Positions 1-8,709 are shown, counted from the stretch's first letter. The stretch: DNA of 64,000 nt from Acinetobacter geminorum (GCF_013009345.1 NZ_JABELE010000002.1:1-64000), one strand, 5' to 3'. The notes: a model not told the origin generated them from the letters alone. Translations and numbers: made by a program.

Positions 1-38
1 ATGTGAAGTACCTTTTGTAATTATCCTCTGAAGGATAA

Positions 39-68
39 ATGAAAATTAAGTACTTACACAAAATTTAG
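39..68 (+). other. Possible lysine-rich leader mini-ORF before lysO
   Basis: A nine-codon reading frame (M-K-I-K-Y-L-H-K-I, then TAG) lies 26 bases before the lysO start. An AAGGA at 31-35 precedes it, but only three bases separate the two, which is tighter than ideal. The AAGGA is also part of a 7-bp hairpin (21-27 with 32-38, loop CTGA). Three of nine codons are lysine, which is suggestive before a lysine exporter. Such short frames are common by chance, so this is a weak call. Confidence 0.2.
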
Positions 69-94
69 AACAGTCCCAACAATCTACCTATTAT

Positions 95-1006
95 ATGCAA
101 TCTTTTTATCTCATTATTCAAATCTTTTTAGCACTTGCTTCCGGTTATTTCCTAGCACCCAAACTATCTCTAAATATCCGACACTTTATATTTAAAATAC
201 TGCCCTATTTTTCTTATATTCTCTTAGCGAGTGTCGCTTTGGAATTAACCTTAGCACTTGATCAAATCGAGAATCCTTCTACCATACTTCCACCCGCTAT
301 TATCATTGCGCTTACAACATCTTTTGGTTCGTTCTTTACGTGTTTATTAGCTTATACAATTTTTGATAAACAAAGCATCAAAGGAAAAATCTCTCTACAA
401 CTTTTTGTAAATGCTTTAAAGAATATTGCGAAGGCTTTTTTTGCATTAGGTGTCGGTGTTTTATTCGGCGCTATCATTACTCAATTCACCTCACATATCG
501 CATTTAATAGCTGGTATTTATTATTACTTTTTATTTTCTTAATTGGTATTGAACTTGCCTTTACCCACTTTAACCGCACTTGGTTAAGCTGGAAGATTTT
601 AATTGTACCGTTAGCTGCTTTTATAGGGTCATGTATAGCGGGCTTTTTGAATTACTATTTACTTCACAAACATTTTACACTTAATGAAACTTTAGCTTTA
701 GCACAAGGTTATGGCTGGTATTCAATGTCAGGGATTTTATTTACACAATTACACTCGGCAGAACTAGGTGGAATTGCCTTATTAACTGATTTATTTAGGG
801 AAATCGTTGCTATTTTTCTAATGTATACGATGGGATGGCGTTTTCCACGCCCGGCTATCTCAAGTGCTGGCGCAACGTCAATGGATGCTACCTTAGCCAT
901 GGTAAAACAGTCATGCGGTACACATTATGTACCACATGCCATGATGAGTGGCTTATTATTAAGCCTACTCGCGCCGCTATTAATTAGCTTATTTCTAAAT
1001 TTTTAG
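95..1006 (+). CDS. lysO: Lysine exporter LysO family protein
   Basis: This 303-residue, very hydrophobic protein resembles the LysO (YbjE, DUF340) family of inner-membrane exporters that remove excess lysine. Roughly eight to ten membrane segments cover its length. The C-terminal half has the family-typical stretch Y-G-W-Y-S-M-S-G near residue 207, followed by LFREIVAI and a TSMDATL motif near residue 265. No good Shine-Dalgarno sequence precedes the ATG, and no other in-frame start exists before an upstream stop, so the start is set by default. Its stop overlaps the convergent pyrF stop by four bases. The lysine specificity is known from the E. coli member and is inferred here. Confidence 0.8.
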   Translation: MQSFYLIIQIFLALASGYFLAPKLSLNIRHFIFKILPYFSYILLASVALELTLALDQIENPSTILPPAIIIALTTSFGSFFTCLLAYTIFDKQSIKGKISLQLFVNALKNIAKAFFALGVGVLFGAIITQFTSHIAFNSWYLLLLFIFLIGIELAFTHFNRTWLSWKILIVPLAAFIGSCIAGFLNYYLLHKHFTLNETLALAQGYGWYSMSGILFTQLHSAELGGIALLTDLFREIVAIFLMYTMGWRFPRPAISSAGATSMDATLAMVKQSCGTHYVPHAMMSGLLLSLLAPLLISLFLNF

Positions 1007-1704
1007 GCAATTGAAGCCAGAATAGATTTCAACATTTCTGTTGGGTTTTCTGCTTTAGTAATCGGTCGACCAATAACCAGATGTGTGGAACCATCAAGCA
1101 TAGCTTGCTTCGGAGTTACAATACGTTTTTGGTCGTCTGCATTAGAACCCTCTGGACGAATACCTGGTGTTACTAAAGAGAAGTCTTGCCCAATTAATTC
1201 ACGAAGAATCTTAGCTTCCTGAGCTGAACAAACTACACCATCCAAGCCACTTTCCTGAGTTAATTTAGCTAAGCGCTTTACATGTTCAACAGGTTCAATA
1301 TCTAGACCAATATCTCTTAGATCTTCACGTCCCATTGATGTGAGTACTGTCACAGCAATAAGTTGGGTTTGATAGTTACCTGCTTTTAAACGCTCCACAC
1401 AGGTTTCCATCATTTTACGTCCACCTGACGCATGAACATTTACCATCCATACTCCTAAATCAGCTGCTGCACATACTGCTTGGGCTGTAGTATTAGGAAT
1501 ATCATGAAATTTAAGATCAAGAAAAACTTCAAAATTTTGTTCTTGCAGTTTTTTTACAACAGATGGGCCTTCATGAGTAAAAAGCTCTTTACCCACTTTT
1601 ACACGACATAAAGCAGGATCAAGCTGTTCAACAATTTTTAAAGCGTCATATTGGCTTTTTGCATCTAACGCAACAATGATACTCAAGAGACTTTCTTCCA
1701 TCAT
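1003..1704 (-). CDS. pyrF: Orotidine 5'-phosphate decarboxylase
   Basis: This enzyme converts OMP to UMP, the last step of de novo pyrimidine synthesis, in the cytoplasm. The 233-residue length matches the family. The signature DLKFHDIPNT is at residues 63-72, with Asp63, Lys65 and Asp68 of the charged catalytic network. The phosphate-binding end of the barrel (TPGIRPEG near 178, then GSTHLVIGRPIT near 205) is also clear. It is the last gene of the minus-strand group ihfB-lapA-pyrF, a common gammaproteobacterial order, but a hairpin after lapA (1841-1872) may separate it from them. Two adjacent ATG codons could serve as start; neither has a strong ribosome binding site. Confidence 0.97.
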   Translation of the reverse strand: MMEESLLSIIVALDAKSQYDALKIVEQLDPALCRVKVGKELFTHEGPSVVKKLQEQNFEVFLDLKFHDIPNTTAQAVCAAADLGVWMVNVHASGGRKMMETCVERLKAGNYQTQLIAVTVLTSMGREDLRDIGLDIEPVEHVKRLAKLTQESGLDGVVCSAQEAKILRELIGQDFSLVTPGIRPEGSNADDQKRIVTPKQAMLDGSTHLVIGRPITKAENPTEMLKSILASIA

Positions 1705-1840
1705 ATAAAATCAGCATTATTATAATAGACAACTCATGAAGGAATAAAGGAATGTAGAGAACTGCTTTCTAAAATTAAAGCGATAAGAACAAAAGCGTTT
1801 ATATTTAGAAGAATAAAAGAAGAGATAAAATTTAGAAAGA

Positions 1841-1872
1841 TACTACTCTTTACTCATTAATAAAGAGTAGTA
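1841..1872 (-). terminator. Hairpin after lapA, probable terminator
   Basis: A perfect 12-bp stem (TACTACTCTTTA at 1841-1852 with 1861-1872, loop of 8) lies just beyond the lapA stop. On the minus strand it is followed by a moderately T-rich stretch (TCTTTCT). It would reduce transcription from lapA into pyrF. Confidence 0.6.
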
Positions 1873-1878
1873 TGGGGA

Positions 1879-2244
1879 TTATAGCGGAGTAGAGTTTTTA
1901 TCTTGCGGATAAATATCTACAACGGTTTTTTCATGTCTTACATTTGCAGCTGCTTCAGCTGCCGCTAATTGAGCACTTTGGATTTGTTCTTTTCTTAAAT
2001 GGTCAATATCTTTACGCAGGCGTTTAATTTCCCAACTTTTTTGGAATACCCTGAAAACTTGCACACCTAATAAAAGACCAACCACAGTTCCTAGTACTAA
2101 TGTGAGTAGCAATAATAAGCCTAAACGCATAGCTGGAACTTGAGTAAATAACAAATCAACAGAAAGTTCTGTTGGATTCTGCAAAACAAGTGCTAAAGAA
2201 TAGCCAAATACAACAATAAGCAATGCAATTAAAATATAACGCAT
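1879..2244 (-). CDS. lapA: LapA-domain inner-membrane protein
   Basis: This is a small membrane protein of the LapA (DUF1049, YciS) family, which in E. coli works with LapB in controlling LpxC turnover and lipopolysaccharide assembly. Two membrane segments are visible, near residues 2-22 and 40-65. A basic, coiled-coil-like stretch (about 70-105) follows and would face the cytoplasm. I place the start at the ATG of MRYILIAL, two codons inside a GTG-initiated frame, because a G-rich stretch precedes it at suitable distance. It follows ihfB by about 25 bases, as in many gammaproteobacteria. No lapB is next to it here. Confidence 0.85.
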   Translation of the reverse strand: MRYILIALLIVVFGYSLALVLQNPTELSVDLLFTQVPAMRLGLLLLLTLVLGTVVGLLLGVQVFRVFQKSWEIKRLRKDIDHLRKEQIQSAQLAAAEAAANVRHEKTVVDIYPQDKNSTPL

Positions 2245-2269
2245 AGACACCCCGACTTATAAATTTTAT

Positions 2270-2572
2270 TTATTTCCCAGATTCGTTTACTGCATCACGA
2301 AGGGCTTTTCCGGGTTTAAAATGTGGAACAGCTTTAGCTGCAACTTCAACTGATTTTCCTGTTTTAGGATTGCGACCAACTCTTGGATCACGGTGGTGTA
2401 AAGCAAAGCTACCAAAACCACGGATTTCAATTCGATTATCAGTTGATAGTGCTTCTATCATTTGATCAATCATAATTTTAACCGCCTCTTCCACCAAAGG
2501 TTCAGCTAAGTGTGGGTTTTTTAGCGCAATGCGTTCAATCAAATCAGACTTATTAAGAGCTTCAGTAGTCAT
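2270..2572 (-). CDS. ihfB: Integration host factor subunit beta
   Basis: This is the beta subunit of IHF, a heterodimeric DNA-bending protein of the HU family that acts in recombination, replication and transcription. The 100-residue length and the arm sequence R-x-x-R-x-G-R-N-P-K-T-G (about residues 61-74) are diagnostic. The intercalating proline lies within GRNPKTG. The motif RGFGSF (about 51-56) is also typical. A GAGGT sequence precedes the ATG at good spacing. It lies downstream of rpsA, the classic rpsA-ihfB arrangement, with an intervening hairpin (2632-2670). Confidence 0.97.
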   Translation of the reverse strand: MTTEALNKSDLIERIALKNPHLAEPLVEEAVKIMIDQMIEALSTDNRIEIRGFGSFALHHRDPRVGRNPKTGKSVEVAAKAVPHFKPGKALRDAVNESGK

Positions 2573-2631
2573 CTACGACCTCGTTATTTATTGCTACTCT
2601 ATGTCGTTCGATAATAACCTGTTTAAATACA

Positions 2632-2670
2632 AAACGGTAGCGCAGTATGTTGAATACTAGGCTACCGTTT
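2632..2670 (-). terminator. Hairpin between rpsA and ihfB
   Basis: A 9-bp outer stem (AAACGGTAG at 2632-2640 with 2662-2670) encloses a 5-bp inner stem (AGTAT at 2644-2648 with 2654-2658). On the minus strand a T-containing but not pure T tract (TGTATTTAAA) follows. It could be a partial terminator for rpsA or an RNA-processing element that sets the S1 to IHF ratio. Confidence 0.5.
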
Positions 2671-2728
2671 ACAGTAATTTGTATAAAAAGTACAATTCCG
2701 TTACATGAAACTGTACTTTGTTAACTTA

Positions 2729-4402
2729 TTACTTCATTTGTGCTTTGATCAAGTCACCAATAGTCTTAGGACCATTGTCTTGACTTGTTGTTGCTGTACG
2801 CAAGCTAGCAACTGCTTCTTTCTCTTCAGCTTCGTCTTTCGCTTTGATAGACAAGTTGATAGAGCGAGATTTACGATCAACGTTAATGATCTTCGCTTCA
2901 ACTTCTTGACCAACTTCTAAGAATTTAGTCGCATCTTCTACGCGGTCGCGATTGATTTCAGAAGCTTTAAGAGTTGCTTCAACTTCGTCAGCTAACTTAA
3001 CAGTTGCGCCACGAGCATCAACTGCAGTTACAGTACCTTTAACTAAAGCACCACGTTCGTTAGCAGCTAAGAAGTCATTGAACGGATCGCTGTTCAATTG
3101 CTTGATACCAAGGCTGATACGGTTACCTTCAGCGTCTACAGACAAGATAACAGCTTCAACAGTGTCACCTTTCTTGTAACGACGAATAGCTTCTTCACCT
3201 TGCTCGTTCCAAGAAATATCAGACAAGTGTACTAAACCGTCGATACCACCGTTCAAGCCAATGAAGATACCAAAGTCAGTGATAGACTTGATAGTACCAG
3301 ATACTTTTTCGCCTTTCTCATGAGCTTTAGCAAACTCTTCCCATGGGTTAGCACGAGTTTGTTTGATACCAAGGCTAATACGACGACGTTCTTCATCAAC
3401 TTCAAGAACCATAACATCAACTTCATCACCAATCTGAACAACTTTAGATGGGTGGATGTTTTTGTTAGTGTGGTCCATTTCAGAAACGTGAACTAAACCT
3501 TCAACGCCTTCAGCGATTTCAGCGAAACAACCGTAGTCCGTTAAGTTAGTTACGCGAGCTTTAACGATAGAACCTTTAGGGTAACGGCTCATGATCGCTA
3601 ACCATGGATCTTCGCCTAATTGTTTAAGGCCTAAAGATACGCGGTTACGTTCACGGTCAAATTTAAGTACTTTAACAGTAACTTCTTGACCAACTTCAAC
3701 AACTTCTGAAGGGTGCTTGATACGCTTCCAAGCCATATCTGTGATATGTAGAAGACCATCAATACCGCCAAGATCAACGAATGCACCGTAATCAGTAAGG
3801 TTTTTGATTGTACCTGTAACTGTTTGACCTTCTTCAAGTTGAGCAAGTAATGCTTCACGGTCAGCAGAAGATTCAGCTTCCATAACAGCACGACGAGATA
3901 CAACAACGTTATTACGTTTAGCATCAAGTTTGATTACTTTGAACTCTAACTCTTTACCTTCAAGGTGAGTAGTGTCACGGATAGGACGAGTGTCAACTAA
4001 TGAACCTGGTAAGAATGCACGAACAGGACCGATGTCAACAGTGAAACCGCCTTTAACTTTACCAGAGATAACACCAGTAACGATTTCGCCATCTTCAAAG
4101 ATTTTTTCAAGTTTAGTCCAAGTTTCAGCACGCTTAGCTTTTTCACGTGATAAAACTGTTTGACCCATACCGTTGTCAAGAGCTTCAACAACTACGTCAA
4201 CAGTATCACCAACCTGAACTTCAAGTTCACGTTGTTCATTTAAAAATTCAGCACGGTCAACAATGCCTTCAGACTTTAGGCCAGTGTCAACAGTTACCCA
4301 GTCGCTATCGATGTTTACAACAACACCTTGGATGACTGCACCCTTTTCAACGTTGAGGTTTAATTCACTTTCTTCAAAGAGGGCTGCAAAAGATTCGGTC
4401 AT
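2729..4402 (-). CDS. rpsA: 30S ribosomal protein S1
   Basis: S1 binds mRNA on the 30S subunit and is needed to start translation of most messages. The 557-residue length matches the standard proteobacterial form. Six S1 RNA-binding repeats can be followed, with repeated phrases such as VKGGFTVDIG, LTDYGAFVDLGGIDGLLHIT, LTDYGCFAEI and ITDFGIFIGLNGGIDGLVHL. The first two repeats are the diverged, ribosome-binding type. An AGG lies 7 bases before the ATG. cmk lies directly upstream in the same direction, as in most gammaproteobacteria. S1 represses its own translation in E. coli; the leader here has small hairpins, but the same control is only inferred. Confidence 0.98.
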   Translation of the reverse strand: MTESFAALFEESELNLNVEKGAVIQGVVVNIDSDWVTVDTGLKSEGIVDRAEFLNEQRELEVQVGDTVDVVVEALDNGMGQTVLSREKAKRAETWTKLEKIFEDGEIVTGVISGKVKGGFTVDIGPVRAFLPGSLVDTRPIRDTTHLEGKELEFKVIKLDAKRNNVVVSRRAVMEAESSADREALLAQLEEGQTVTGTIKNLTDYGAFVDLGGIDGLLHITDMAWKRIKHPSEVVEVGQEVTVKVLKFDRERNRVSLGLKQLGEDPWLAIMSRYPKGSIVKARVTNLTDYGCFAEIAEGVEGLVHVSEMDHTNKNIHPSKVVQIGDEVDVMVLEVDEERRRISLGIKQTRANPWEEFAKAHEKGEKVSGTIKSITDFGIFIGLNGGIDGLVHLSDISWNEQGEEAIRRYKKGDTVEAVILSVDAEGNRISLGIKQLNSDPFNDFLAANERGALVKGTVTAVDARGATVKLADEVEATLKASEINRDRVEDATKFLEVGQEVEAKIINVDRKSRSINLSIKAKDEAEEKEAVASLRTATTSQDNGPKTIGDLIKAQMK

Positions 4403-4463
4403 GATATACCTGATAAATTCAGCGGTCTTGGATCAGACAAGGCCGGTTTAGTTAAGTATCAAC

Positions 4464-4491
4464 ATAGTCTTTATAGACTGATCAAGCTATG
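4464..4491 (-). promoter_or_regulatory. rpsA: Small hairpin in the rpsA leader
   Basis: Between cmk and rpsA, AGTCT (4466-4470) pairs with AGACT (4475-4479) around a TTAT loop. CATAG/CTATG (4464-4468 and 4487-4491) can form an alternative outer pairing. E. coli rpsA has a structured autoregulatory leader; whether this hairpin has that role cannot be told from sequence. Confidence 0.3.
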
Positions 4492-4513
4492 CTTCAACTG
4501 ATAATTCTATTTA

Positions 4514-5194
4514 CTAAATAGTACGGCTATCGACATAATCAACCATTAACTTAAATACCTGATCGATCGTTAATTCCGAACTATCAATGATATAAGCATC
4601 TTTGGCTGGCTTGAGCGGAGCAACTTCTCGCTCCATATCTCTTTTGTCTCGTGCCTGTATATTAGCTAAAATGTCGTTTATTTTAGCATCTAGCCCCATA
4701 CCCTGCAACTGTTTTACTCTTCGCTCAGCGCGTGACTCAGCTGAAGCTGTCAGATAAATTTTGGCTTTAGCTTCCGGAAAAATAGATGTTGCCATATCAC
4801 GGCCATCTGCAACTAAACCGGGACTTTGCGCAAAAGCTCTTTGTCTTTCAAATAGTGCCTGTCTAAGCTCTGGAACCACTGCAACTTTTGATGCGTACTC
4901 ACCAACTCGTTCTGTACGGATTGTTTGAGATACATCTTCGCCATCCAAGAAGACCAAAATCCCTGAGGTAGACGTTTCGAATTTAATGTCCAGTTGACGT
5001 GCATATTGGATGCATTCATCAAGCTGACTGTCTAATTTCTCTAATAAATCGTGTTTATGTAATGACAACCCTAATAAACGATATAAGGCACCCGAATCGA
5101 GTAAATGATATTGATAATGTTCTGCAAGTTTTGCAGCTAATGTTCCTTTACCCGAACCACTCGGACCATCAATAGTAATAATTTGAACTGTCAT
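4514..5194 (-). CDS. cmk: Cytidylate kinase
   Basis: This enzyme phosphorylates CMP and dCMP with ATP, feeding pyrimidine salvage and DNA precursor pools. The P-loop GPSGSGKG is at residues 10-17 of the product started at MTVQIITI. I chose this ATG over one seven codons upstream because GAGAG sits about 5 bases before it and the resulting 226 residues match the family. A DGRDMATSIFPEA region near 157 and ASAESRAERR near 178 are the CMP-binding and lid segments. It precedes rpsA and follows an SRPBCC gene by about 10 bases, so the three are probably cotranscribed. Confidence 0.96.
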   Translation of the reverse strand: MTVQIITIDGPSGSGKGTLAAKLAEHYQYHLLDSGALYRLLGLSLHKHDLLEKLDSQLDECIQYARQLDIKFETSTSGILVFLDGEDVSQTIRTERVGEYASKVAVVPELRQALFERQRAFAQSPGLVADGRDMATSIFPEAKAKIYLTASAESRAERRVKQLQGMGLDAKINDILANIQARDKRDMEREVAPLKPAKDAYIIDSSELTIDQVFKLMVDYVDSRTI

Positions 5195-5204
5195 TGAACT
5201 CTCA

Positions 5205-5645
5205 CTAAGAAGCAAATGCTTTAGCTAATCTCGAAAAGCCTAGTGTAATGGCTAGTTTTAGCTGTGCAAGGATTAATTTACTGACCACTGGCGCTTTTGC
5301 CGTTAACTCAATGCGGTATGTAACTAATGTAATGTATGGGGTAATCTCAGAAAACTCGATTCTGCCTAAATGATGTTTAATCAAAGGATTATCTATTAAT
5401 TTATACTCAATACTTTTATTTTCTTCCAACAATGTAATTTCTTCTTTAATTGGCTTAATTGGACCAAATCCCATACGTCGAATTGAGCCTAAACCATCAG
5501 GTCTTTTAGAATCTGCGGAGTCTTTAACACGTACAACTTGTAAAGGTGCAAAAGCAGTATTGTAAGTTGAATGCTTAGAGAGCAAGTTAAATACATCAGT
5601 AAGAGGAGCATTAAATTCTTTTTTTACGGTAATTACATTACGCAT
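5205..5645 (-). CDS. SRPBCC (START-like) family protein
   Basis: This protein of about 146 residues has the layout of the SRPBCC/polyketide-cyclase-like fold: an N-terminal strand and helices (KKEFNAPLTDVFNLLSKHS), then a series of beta strands, and a long C-terminal helix (about 117-143). Such proteins bind hydrophobic ligands, but no specific ligand can be read here. I set the start at MRNVITV, nine codons inside a longer frame, because AAGGA lies at proper spacing before it. It sits between tadA and cmk on the same strand. The function is unknown. Confidence 0.7.
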   Translation of the reverse strand: MRNVITVKKEFNAPLTDVFNLLSKHSTYNTAFAPLQVVRVKDSADSKRPDGLGSIRRMGFGPIKPIKEEITLLEENKSIEYKLIDNPLIKHHLGRIEFSEITPYITLVTYRIELTAKAPVVSKLILAQLKLAITLGFSRLAKAFAS

Positions 5646-5715
5646 TGGATCGTCCTTATTACATGGAATCATGGCATTAAAACCGCGTTAGTTTGCCATA
5701 AGAGTAAGTTAATTT

Positions 5716-6219
5716 TTAATCATTTAAGGACGTTTTTTGTTGTTTCTCTTGTTTCTTCTGCTCACGTCTTTGTTTAAAAAAGTGGCTAAGTTGTTGAGCA
5801 CATTTTTCTTGTAGACAGCCATTCTGAAATGTAAACCTATGATTATAATAGCCTTGTTGTAATAACTGACGTGCACTCACCAAAGAACCTGCTTTAGGTT
5901 CTGGTGTACCAAAAACCACATGTTTAATTCTTGCATGTACAAGTGCACCTACACACATAGTACATGGCTCAAGAGTGACATATAAAGTTGTGTCTTCAGG
6001 TAATCGATAGTTTTCTAGAGAGGAACACGCTGCACGAATAGCTTGAATTTCTGCATGTGCAGTTGGATCTAATAAAGTAATTGGAGCATTATAACCAGAT
6101 CCAATTACTCGATTTTGGCTCACCAGAACCGCTCCAACAGGAATCTCCCCCTGCTGAGCAGCCAATTCAGCTTGCTCGTAAGCAAGCTGCATCCAGTATT
6201 CATCACTATATTCAGTCAT
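5716..6219 (-). CDS. tadA: tRNA adenosine(34) deaminase
   Basis: TadA converts adenosine to inosine at the wobble position of tRNA-Arg(ACG). The zinc deaminase motif is complete: His55 and catalytic Glu57 in HAE, then Cys86 and Cys89 in PCTMC. The 167-residue length fits TadA, including a lysine/glutamine-rich basic tail (KKQEKQQK) that could contact tRNA. It starts six bases after the upstream stop of the hydrolase-like gene on the same strand, so the two are likely cotranscribed. Confidence 0.95.
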   Translation of the reverse strand: MTEYSDEYWMQLAYEQAELAAQQGEIPVGAVLVSQNRVIGSGYNAPITLLDPTAHAEIQAIRAACSSLENYRLPEDTTLYVTLEPCTMCVGALVHARIKHVVFGTPEPKAGSLVSARQLLQQGYYNHRFTFQNGCLQEKCAQQLSHFFKQRREQKKQEKQQKTSLND

Positions 6220-6224
6220 TTATT

Positions 6225-7349
6225 TTAGGTGATCACACCGTGTTGTCTAAGTAAGGCATTCCAGCTATCAATTGAAGTTACTGGTGGACAATCAGCCAAT
6301 ATACCTCTCAAGCTTAGATCGTCACATGGTTTCCATTCAGGTGATAAATCCTTATCAACCAAGCGTGCGCGAACACCTTCCACAAAGTCAGGATGACGTA
6401 TTTTCCACTCAGAAATCTGAGCCTCTAGATCAAAGACTTCATCCCATGAGTGAATTTGTTTACCCCATTGCCACAATAACCAAGTAATTGCCGCAGTACT
6501 AGGAGATCCTTTTTGCAAGTTTTCACTCGCTTGGCGTAACCAATCACTGCTCGCATCACGCAAGCTAACAATAGCTTGATAGTCCTGTTCAAAATTAAAA
6601 CCACGGCAAACACTATGAATTACATCAAGTGAGTTCTGCAATGGGCCTGCCGCAACAGGACGGTGCAAGCTATTTAAAGTATCATCAATTGCTCGAAAAT
6701 CTCCTGCAGGATAATGAGCCCAATTAATATTTAAAACTTTTTGCAGAACATTATCACGCTGTGCTTCACAAATATGTGTTGCCCAACCGATGCTATATGC
6801 TCCAGCAGCAGTCATGATTGAACCAGTTAAACCCGTAAACAAACCAATTGGACCACGATCTGCCAAGAAACGGCTCGCACCAACGTCAGGATATAAACCA
6901 ATATTAATTTCAGGCATTGCTAAACGTGAATACGGCGTCACTAGACGGAATGGTGCAGCCATAAACAAGCCTAAACCACCGCCCATTACATAACCTTCTC
7001 CCCAAACTACGACCGGTTTAGCATAATTATGTAAAAGTAGATCTAAAGCATATTCTTGCTGAAAAAACTTATTCGCGGTATCGACTTCTTGATTTATAAC
7101 AAGTTGGCGTAATTTTCGAACATCACCACCTGCACAAAAAGCTTTTGGTGTAGTTGAGTCTAACCAAATTGCTTTAACCTGTTCATCGTGACGGAAATCT
7201 TCAAATACACGCAATAATGCCGTTACGATTGATTCGTCTAAAGCATGTAACGATTTAGGGCGATTCAAACGTACTATACGCCAGCCGTTTTTTGCTTCTT
7301 CAACCACCAAGTCCGGGTGATAGTTATTTACATTGGGAGAGTTCATCAT
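6225..7349 (-). CDS. Enoyl-CoA hydratase/isomerase family protein, HIBYL-CoA hydrolase-like
   Basis: This 374-residue crotonase-fold protein resembles 3-hydroxyisobutyryl-CoA hydrolases of valine breakdown more than true enoyl-CoA hydratases. The oxyanion-hole segments FCAGGDVRKL (about 71-80) and GGGLGLFMAA (about 123-132) are present. So is MPEINIGLYPDVG (about 144-156), whose Glu and Asp correspond to the hydrolase catalytic pair. The length also fits hydrolases (about 350-385) rather than hydratases (about 260). Its ATG overlaps the stop of ung as ATGA (7346-7349), which implies translational coupling. No other valine pathway genes are nearby, so the substrate is inferred. Confidence 0.8.
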   Translation of the reverse strand: MMNSPNVNNYHPDLVVEEAKNGWRIVRLNRPKSLHALDESIVTALLRVFEDFRHDEQVKAIWLDSTTPKAFCAGGDVRKLRQLVINQEVDTANKFFQQEYALDLLLHNYAKPVVVWGEGYVMGGGLGLFMAAPFRLVTPYSRLAMPEINIGLYPDVGASRFLADRGPIGLFTGLTGSIMTAAGAYSIGWATHICEAQRDNVLQKVLNINWAHYPAGDFRAIDDTLNSLHRPVAAGPLQNSLDVIHSVCRGFNFEQDYQAIVSLRDASSDWLRQASENLQKGSPSTAAITWLLWQWGKQIHSWDEVFDLEAQISEWKIRHPDFVEGVRARLVDKDLSPEWKPCDDLSLRGILADCPPVTSIDSWNALLRQHGVIT

Positions 7350-8059
7350 GCGTCCAATTGCCAGTCTATGGGCTCAATGCCATGTTGTTTCAAATATTGA
7401 TTTGTTTTTGAAAACACTTTGCATCCAAAAAACCCTCCTCTATTTGCAGCAAGAGGTGATGGATGTGCGGCTGTTAAAACCAAGTGTTTATCTCTATTTA
7501 TACGTTGTCCTTTGCGCTGTGCATAAGCACCCCACAAAATAAATACTATATGTTGTCTATGTTCATTTAGAACATCAATAACTTCATCAGTAAAGGCTTC
7601 CCAACCCTGCTTTTGATGTGAAGTCGGCTGTCCAGCCTCAACCGTAAGCACACTGTTGAGTAAAAGTACGCCTTGTTTAGCCCATTTTGTTAAGTCACCA
7701 TGGCGAGGAGCCGGAATACCCAAATCTGTATGTAGTTCATGAAAAATATTGCGCAAAGATGGTGGTAATGCAATACCTTTTTGAACAGAGAAGCTTAATC
7801 CATTCGCTTGGTTTGGCCCGTGATATGGGTCTTGCCCTAAAATCACAACTTTTACATTAGCGAATGGTGTGGTATTTAAAGCATTAAAGATCTGTTTACT
7901 AGGCGGATATATTATTTTCTGAGCTTGTTTCTGTTGAAATAAGAAATCGCGCAAACTATCCATCTGAGGACTTAATAGAAAAGGTGCTAAAGATCTTTTC
8001 CAACTTTCTTCTAATTGAACTTTACTGAGTTTATCTTGCTGTTGCTCAGTTAATTGCAT
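7346..8059 (-). CDS. ung: Uracil-DNA glycosylase
   Basis: Ung removes uracil from DNA to begin base excision repair. Family I motifs are complete: GQDPYHG (catalytic Asp, near residue 80) and the C-terminal HPSPLAANRGGFFG (leucine-intercalation loop, near 210). FILWGAYAQRKG is also typical. I prefer the ATG at 8059 (MQLTEQQQ) over one three codons upstream, because AGGA lies 8 bases before it and almost directly abuts the other. The gene is coupled to the downstream hydrolase-like gene through an ATGA overlap. Confidence 0.96.
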   Translation of the reverse strand: MQLTEQQQDKLSKVQLEESWKRSLAPFLLSPQMDSLRDFLFQQKQAQKIIYPPSKQIFNALNTTPFANVKVVILGQDPYHGPNQANGLSFSVQKGIALPPSLRNIFHELHTDLGIPAPRHGDLTKWAKQGVLLLNSVLTVEAGQPTSHQKQGWEAFTDEVIDVLNEHRQHIVFILWGAYAQRKGQRINRDKHLVLTAAHPSPLAANRGGFFGCKVFSKTNQYLKQHGIEPIDWQLDA

Positions 8060-8112
8060 TAATGTCATCCTAGATCAATTTTCAATTCTACAAATAAAAT
8101 AAGTAATTCGAT

Positions 8113-8709
8113 TTATACTTCGACTTGCAAATCAACTTGAGGATTATTAAATTTAACCCCTTTTTTCAAGTCTTCATACATTTGTGGATTTGCCCACTCT
8201 ATCTGAATTTGTTCTGAAAAAACAATTCCATCAAGACTTAAAATACCCATTTGTTCGTTTTGAATATCTTCAATAAAGCTCTGAGCATATCCAGTATCAG
8301 TCTCATGAACAATAACAGAATATACCTCAACGTCACCTTCCCCATTTTGAGTGACTGTTGATTGTAAAACTTGCTGAGCTAAATAAAAGAAAATACGTGA
8401 AAACTGTTCGGCCGACGGTGAAACAGGTAAAGAAATCCAACGAGCACTAAAAGTCTGGCATGCATCAATATATTGAGAATCATCTTTTTCCCAAAAACAG
8501 ATTGCATGATCAAAGCTATCGAACAGGTCTTTTATTACTCCCTTTAGGAGTCCAAAATCATAAACCATTTGCCCATGATCTAATTTCGAAGCTTTAAGCA
8601 ATAACTCAACTTTATAGCTATGTCCATGAATTGATCGCTTACAACGATCCGATGTACAGTTACGTACAACATGTGCATTTTCAAACTTAAATAACTTACG
8701 AATTAACAT
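8113..8709 (-). CDS. 6-pyruvoyl-tetrahydropterin synthase / QueD family protein
   Basis: This 198-residue protein belongs to the COG0720 family, which includes QueD of the queuosine pathway (7,8-dihydroneopterin triphosphate to 6-carboxytetrahydropterin) and PTPS enzymes. Zinc ligands are visible as FENAH (His13) and HGH (His28, His30). The YDFGLLK, FDHAICF and VHETDTG segments match the catalytic parts. Two points differ from typical QueD. The protein is about 75 residues longer, and the cysteine before the zinc site (Cys23) is four residues from HGH, not three. It may be QueD or a related pterin enzyme; a queG gene is at the other end of the window. Confidence 0.75.
   Translation of the reverse strand: MLIRKLFKFENAHVVRNCTSDRCKRSIHGHSYKVELLLKASKLDHGQMVYDFGLLKGVIKDLFDSFDHAICFWEKDDSQYIDACQTFSARWISLPVSPSAEQFSRIFFYLAQQVLQSTVTQNGEGDVEVYSVIVHETDTGYAQSFIEDIQNEQMGILSLDGIVFSEQIQIEWANPQMYEDLKKGVKFNNPQVDLQVEV

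Noticed and set aside
2705..2920. Open frames on the plus strand through rpsA
   Set aside because: They are antisense shadows of the S1 repeats and show no domain or ribosome binding site.
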